6,679 nt of DNA from Bacillota bacterium. Its GTDB lineage: Bacteria; Bacillota; Bacilli; Alicyclobacillales; SLC66. The first letter of the stretch is position 1. Each line of letters begins with the position of its first letter. A program made the translations under genes and the position numbers. The DNA lies in the NCBI GenBank assembly GCA_021797415.1, contig JAJZZT010000030.1, positions 1-6,679 of the forward strand, written 5' to 3'. This document shows, one piece after another, positions 6,055 through 6,679 of this stretch. The notes below the pieces were generated by a model that was given only the letters and a program-made list of their open reading frames with translations, was not told where the DNA came from and ran no database searches.

Positions 6055-6070
6055 GCGATTCCCGACTGGA

Positions 6071-6106
6071 ATAAAATTGATCCGCTCTCCCGGAGGAGAA
6101 CGGATC
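6071..6106 (-). terminator. intrinsic terminator of the 81-residue orphan gene
   Basis: Read on the minus strand, a 12-bp stem with one mismatch (arms 6095-6106 and 6079-6090, loop of four) is followed by AATTTTATT. It begins 13 nt after the orphan gene's stop. On the plus strand the hairpin has no U-rich tail (it runs into CCGTCCGCG), so it serves mainly the minus strand, although it may slow read-through from the DUF2203 gene. Confidence 0.75.
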
Positions 6107-6119
6107 CCGTCCGCGCGCG

Positions 6120-6365
6120 TCAACCGATCATTATGGTCGGCTGCCATCCGGCGAGTTCCAGGTGGTCGACCACCACTCGGCGGTACTGCAGTTCGCGCAC
6201 GCGCGACGCTTCCGAATGCACATGGTGCACACGCACGTGACGCAGCGTCGCCTGCGGAATGACGACCGTATTCGTGCGTCCCGAAGCCAGTTCGGCCAAT
6301 GCCTGCCTCATCTCATCCGTGAGAACCAGTTCCACTTTCAAATGGCCAATGCGGGTCTTGTGCAC
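6120..6365 (-). CDS. small protein of unknown function (81 residues)
   Basis: I do not recognise this protein. It starts at a GTG with GGAAGGAG 8 nt upstream, and its stop is followed by a clear intrinsic terminator, so it reads as a complete stand-alone gene. The sequence begins MHKTRIGHLKVELVLTDEMRQALAELASG: a basic start, a short strand and a helix (residues 16-29). After this come alternating strand-like stretches (TNTVVIPQ 31-38, LRHVRVHHVH 41-50, RVVVDHLELAGW 63-74) and a hydrophobic end (PTIMIG). There is no signal peptide or membrane helix. A His-rich patch (H43, H47, H48, H50) might bind metal. Size and strand-rich pattern would suit a small oligomeric or nucleic-acid-binding protein, but that is speculation. 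The overlapping plus-strand frame is judged a shadow. Confidence 0.65.
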   Translation of the reverse strand: MHKTRIGHLKVELVLTDEMRQALAELASGRTNTVVIPQATLRHVRVHHVHSEASRVRELQYRRVVVDHLELAGWQPTIMIG

Positions 6366-6373
6366 ACGTCATT

Positions 6374-6381
6374 CTCCTTCC
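6374..6381 (-). promoter_or_regulatory. ribosome binding site of the orphan gene
   Basis: GGAAGGAG on the minus strand, 8 nt before the GTG at 6365. An ATG at 6372 lies nearer but reads another frame that stops after about 19 codons. Confidence 0.65.
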
Positions 6382-6459
6382 GTCCTCACACCCTCTTCTC
6401 CGGTGGGTGATCGCCGGCACAATCACGGCTTTCGCCATTACCCTACGCAATAGCGCCCC

Positions 6460-6491
6460 GGCGCGTGCCCGCGGGACGCGCCCAATTTTTT
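6460..6491 (+). terminator. intrinsic terminator on the plus strand
   Basis: GGCGCGT (6460-6466) pairs perfectly with ACGCGCC (6476-6482). The intervening GCCCGCGGG can add further G-C pairs, and six T residues (6486-6491) follow after a 3-nt gap. This is a textbook GC-rich hairpin plus T-run. No plus-strand gene lies within 400 nt upstream; the nearest is DUF2203, ending at 6054. Confidence 0.7.
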
Positions 6492-6497
6492 CGCCAT

Positions 6498-6532
6498 CCC
6501 AAGGGACACGGGATAAAATCCTCTGGGCAGGC
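6498..6532. repeat. imperfect 35-nt direct repeat, copy 1
   Basis: Begins CCCAAGGGACACGGGATAAA and ends TGGGCAGGC. It matches copy 2 at 28 of 35 positions with no gaps. Its 3' end forms the left arm of the nested hairpin at 6520-6559. Confidence 0.7.
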
Positions 6533-6559
6533 TGGTAAAAGAGCCTGTTCAAAAAGAGG
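6520..6559. other. nested hairpin attached to repeat copy 1
   Basis: An inner stem CAGGCT/AGCCTG (6528-6533 with 6542-6547, loop GGTAAAAG) is enclosed by an outer stem CCTCT/AGAGG (6520-6524 with 6555-6559). The two stems are separated by short internal loops (GGG and TTCAAAA), giving a compact 40-nt structured unit. Confidence 0.5.
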
Positions 6560-6604
6560 GCAGGTAAGACCCGCGCAGTGCAAGAAAGCAGCCAGAAATG
6601 CGGA

Positions 6605-6639
6605 CCTAGGGGACATGGGATAAGGTCCTCTTTGCAGGC
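6605..6639. repeat. imperfect 35-nt direct repeat, copy 2
   Basis: Begins CCTAGGGGACATGGGATAAG and ends TTTGCAGGC. It starts 107 nt after the start of copy 1. It is also spanned by a short inverted pair, GGACCT (6602-6607) and AGGTCC (6623-6628). Beyond the 35 nt the two copies diverge. Confidence 0.7.
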
Positions 6640-6679
6640 GCAATGGTTCCACATGTAGTGTCCGAGGCTCTAATCGGAT

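Larger units (their letters stand above)
6366..6679. other. 314-nt stretch without a convincing gene
   Basis: The open frames here (minus strand, up to 113 codons) cross a strong plus-strand terminator and the repeat pair. They have Cys/Arg/Pro-rich translations and lack ribosome binding sites. The stretch holds the upstream region of the orphan gene, one intrinsic terminator, two 35-nt repeats, a nested hairpin and, at the very end, TCCGA-8 nt-TCGGA (6661-6678), which may be half of a structure continuing past the window. No convincing promoter for the orphan gene was found. Confidence 0.6.

Noticed and set aside
6162..6410. 82-codon plus-strand frame opposite the orphan gene
   Set aside because: No ribosome binding site, His/Arg-rich composition, and the opposite frame has both a strong ribosome binding site and a terminator.
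6313..6654. 113-codon minus-strand frame at the right end
   Set aside because: It runs through the terminator and both repeats; the similar peptides it and the neighbouring frame contain (EDLIPCPLG and EDFIPCPLG) only reflect the 35-nt DNA repeat read in two different frames.
1..6679. tRNA, rRNA, CRISPR array, transposase or phage genes
   Set aside because: Looked for and not seen: no cloverleaf or conserved rRNA segments, no regularly spaced short repeats with unique spacers (the 35-nt pair has only two imperfect copies), and no transposase or integrase motifs in any frame.

Overview
The window looks like a chromosomal segment of a GC-rich, Gram-positive low-complexity-operon genome, most likely in the Bacilli (an Alicyclobacillaceae-like organism is my best guess). 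Support comes from the CcdC-type membrane protein, the DUF2203 protein, the NlpC/P60 lipoprotein, strong GGAGG-type ribosome binding sites and frequent GTG starts. The species cannot be fixed from sequence reading alone.

Left part (1-3117). The window opens inside a CcdC-like (DUF1453) four-helix membrane protein. It is followed on the same strand by a secreted NlpC/P60 cell-wall hydrolase lipoprotein, whose leader can fold in two competing ways. Converging on it, only 19 nt away, is an NhaC-family Na+/H+ antiporter on the minus strand.

Middle part (3118-5457). A TVP38/TMEM64 (VTT-domain, DedA-related) membrane protein is divergent from the antiporter. Its 3' end overlaps by 93 nt, tail to tail, the 3' end of a GhrA-like D-2-hydroxyacid dehydrogenase on the minus strand. 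Upstream of the dehydrogenase, on the same strand, is a Nudix hydrolase that starts at a GTG behind a very strong Shine-Dalgarno sequence.

Right part (5458-6679). A 210-nt divergent control region separates the Nudix gene from a DUF2203 gene and carries back-to-back weak promoter candidates and a long leader hairpin. Next comes a small unrecognised minus-strand gene (81 residues) with its own strong ribosome binding site and intrinsic terminator. The last 300 nt hold no convincing gene. They contain a plus-strand intrinsic terminator with no obvious gene of its own, and two copies of an imperfect 35-nt repeat set 107 nt apart, one of which leads into a nested hairpin.

Most genes are housekeeping or envelope functions (ion homeostasis, wall turnover, lipid/membrane maintenance, redox and nucleotide-pool clean-up) in short, alternating transcription units rather than one pathway. 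I see no defence system, phage module or complete mobile element. The least explained parts are the small orphan gene and the repeat-bearing right end.
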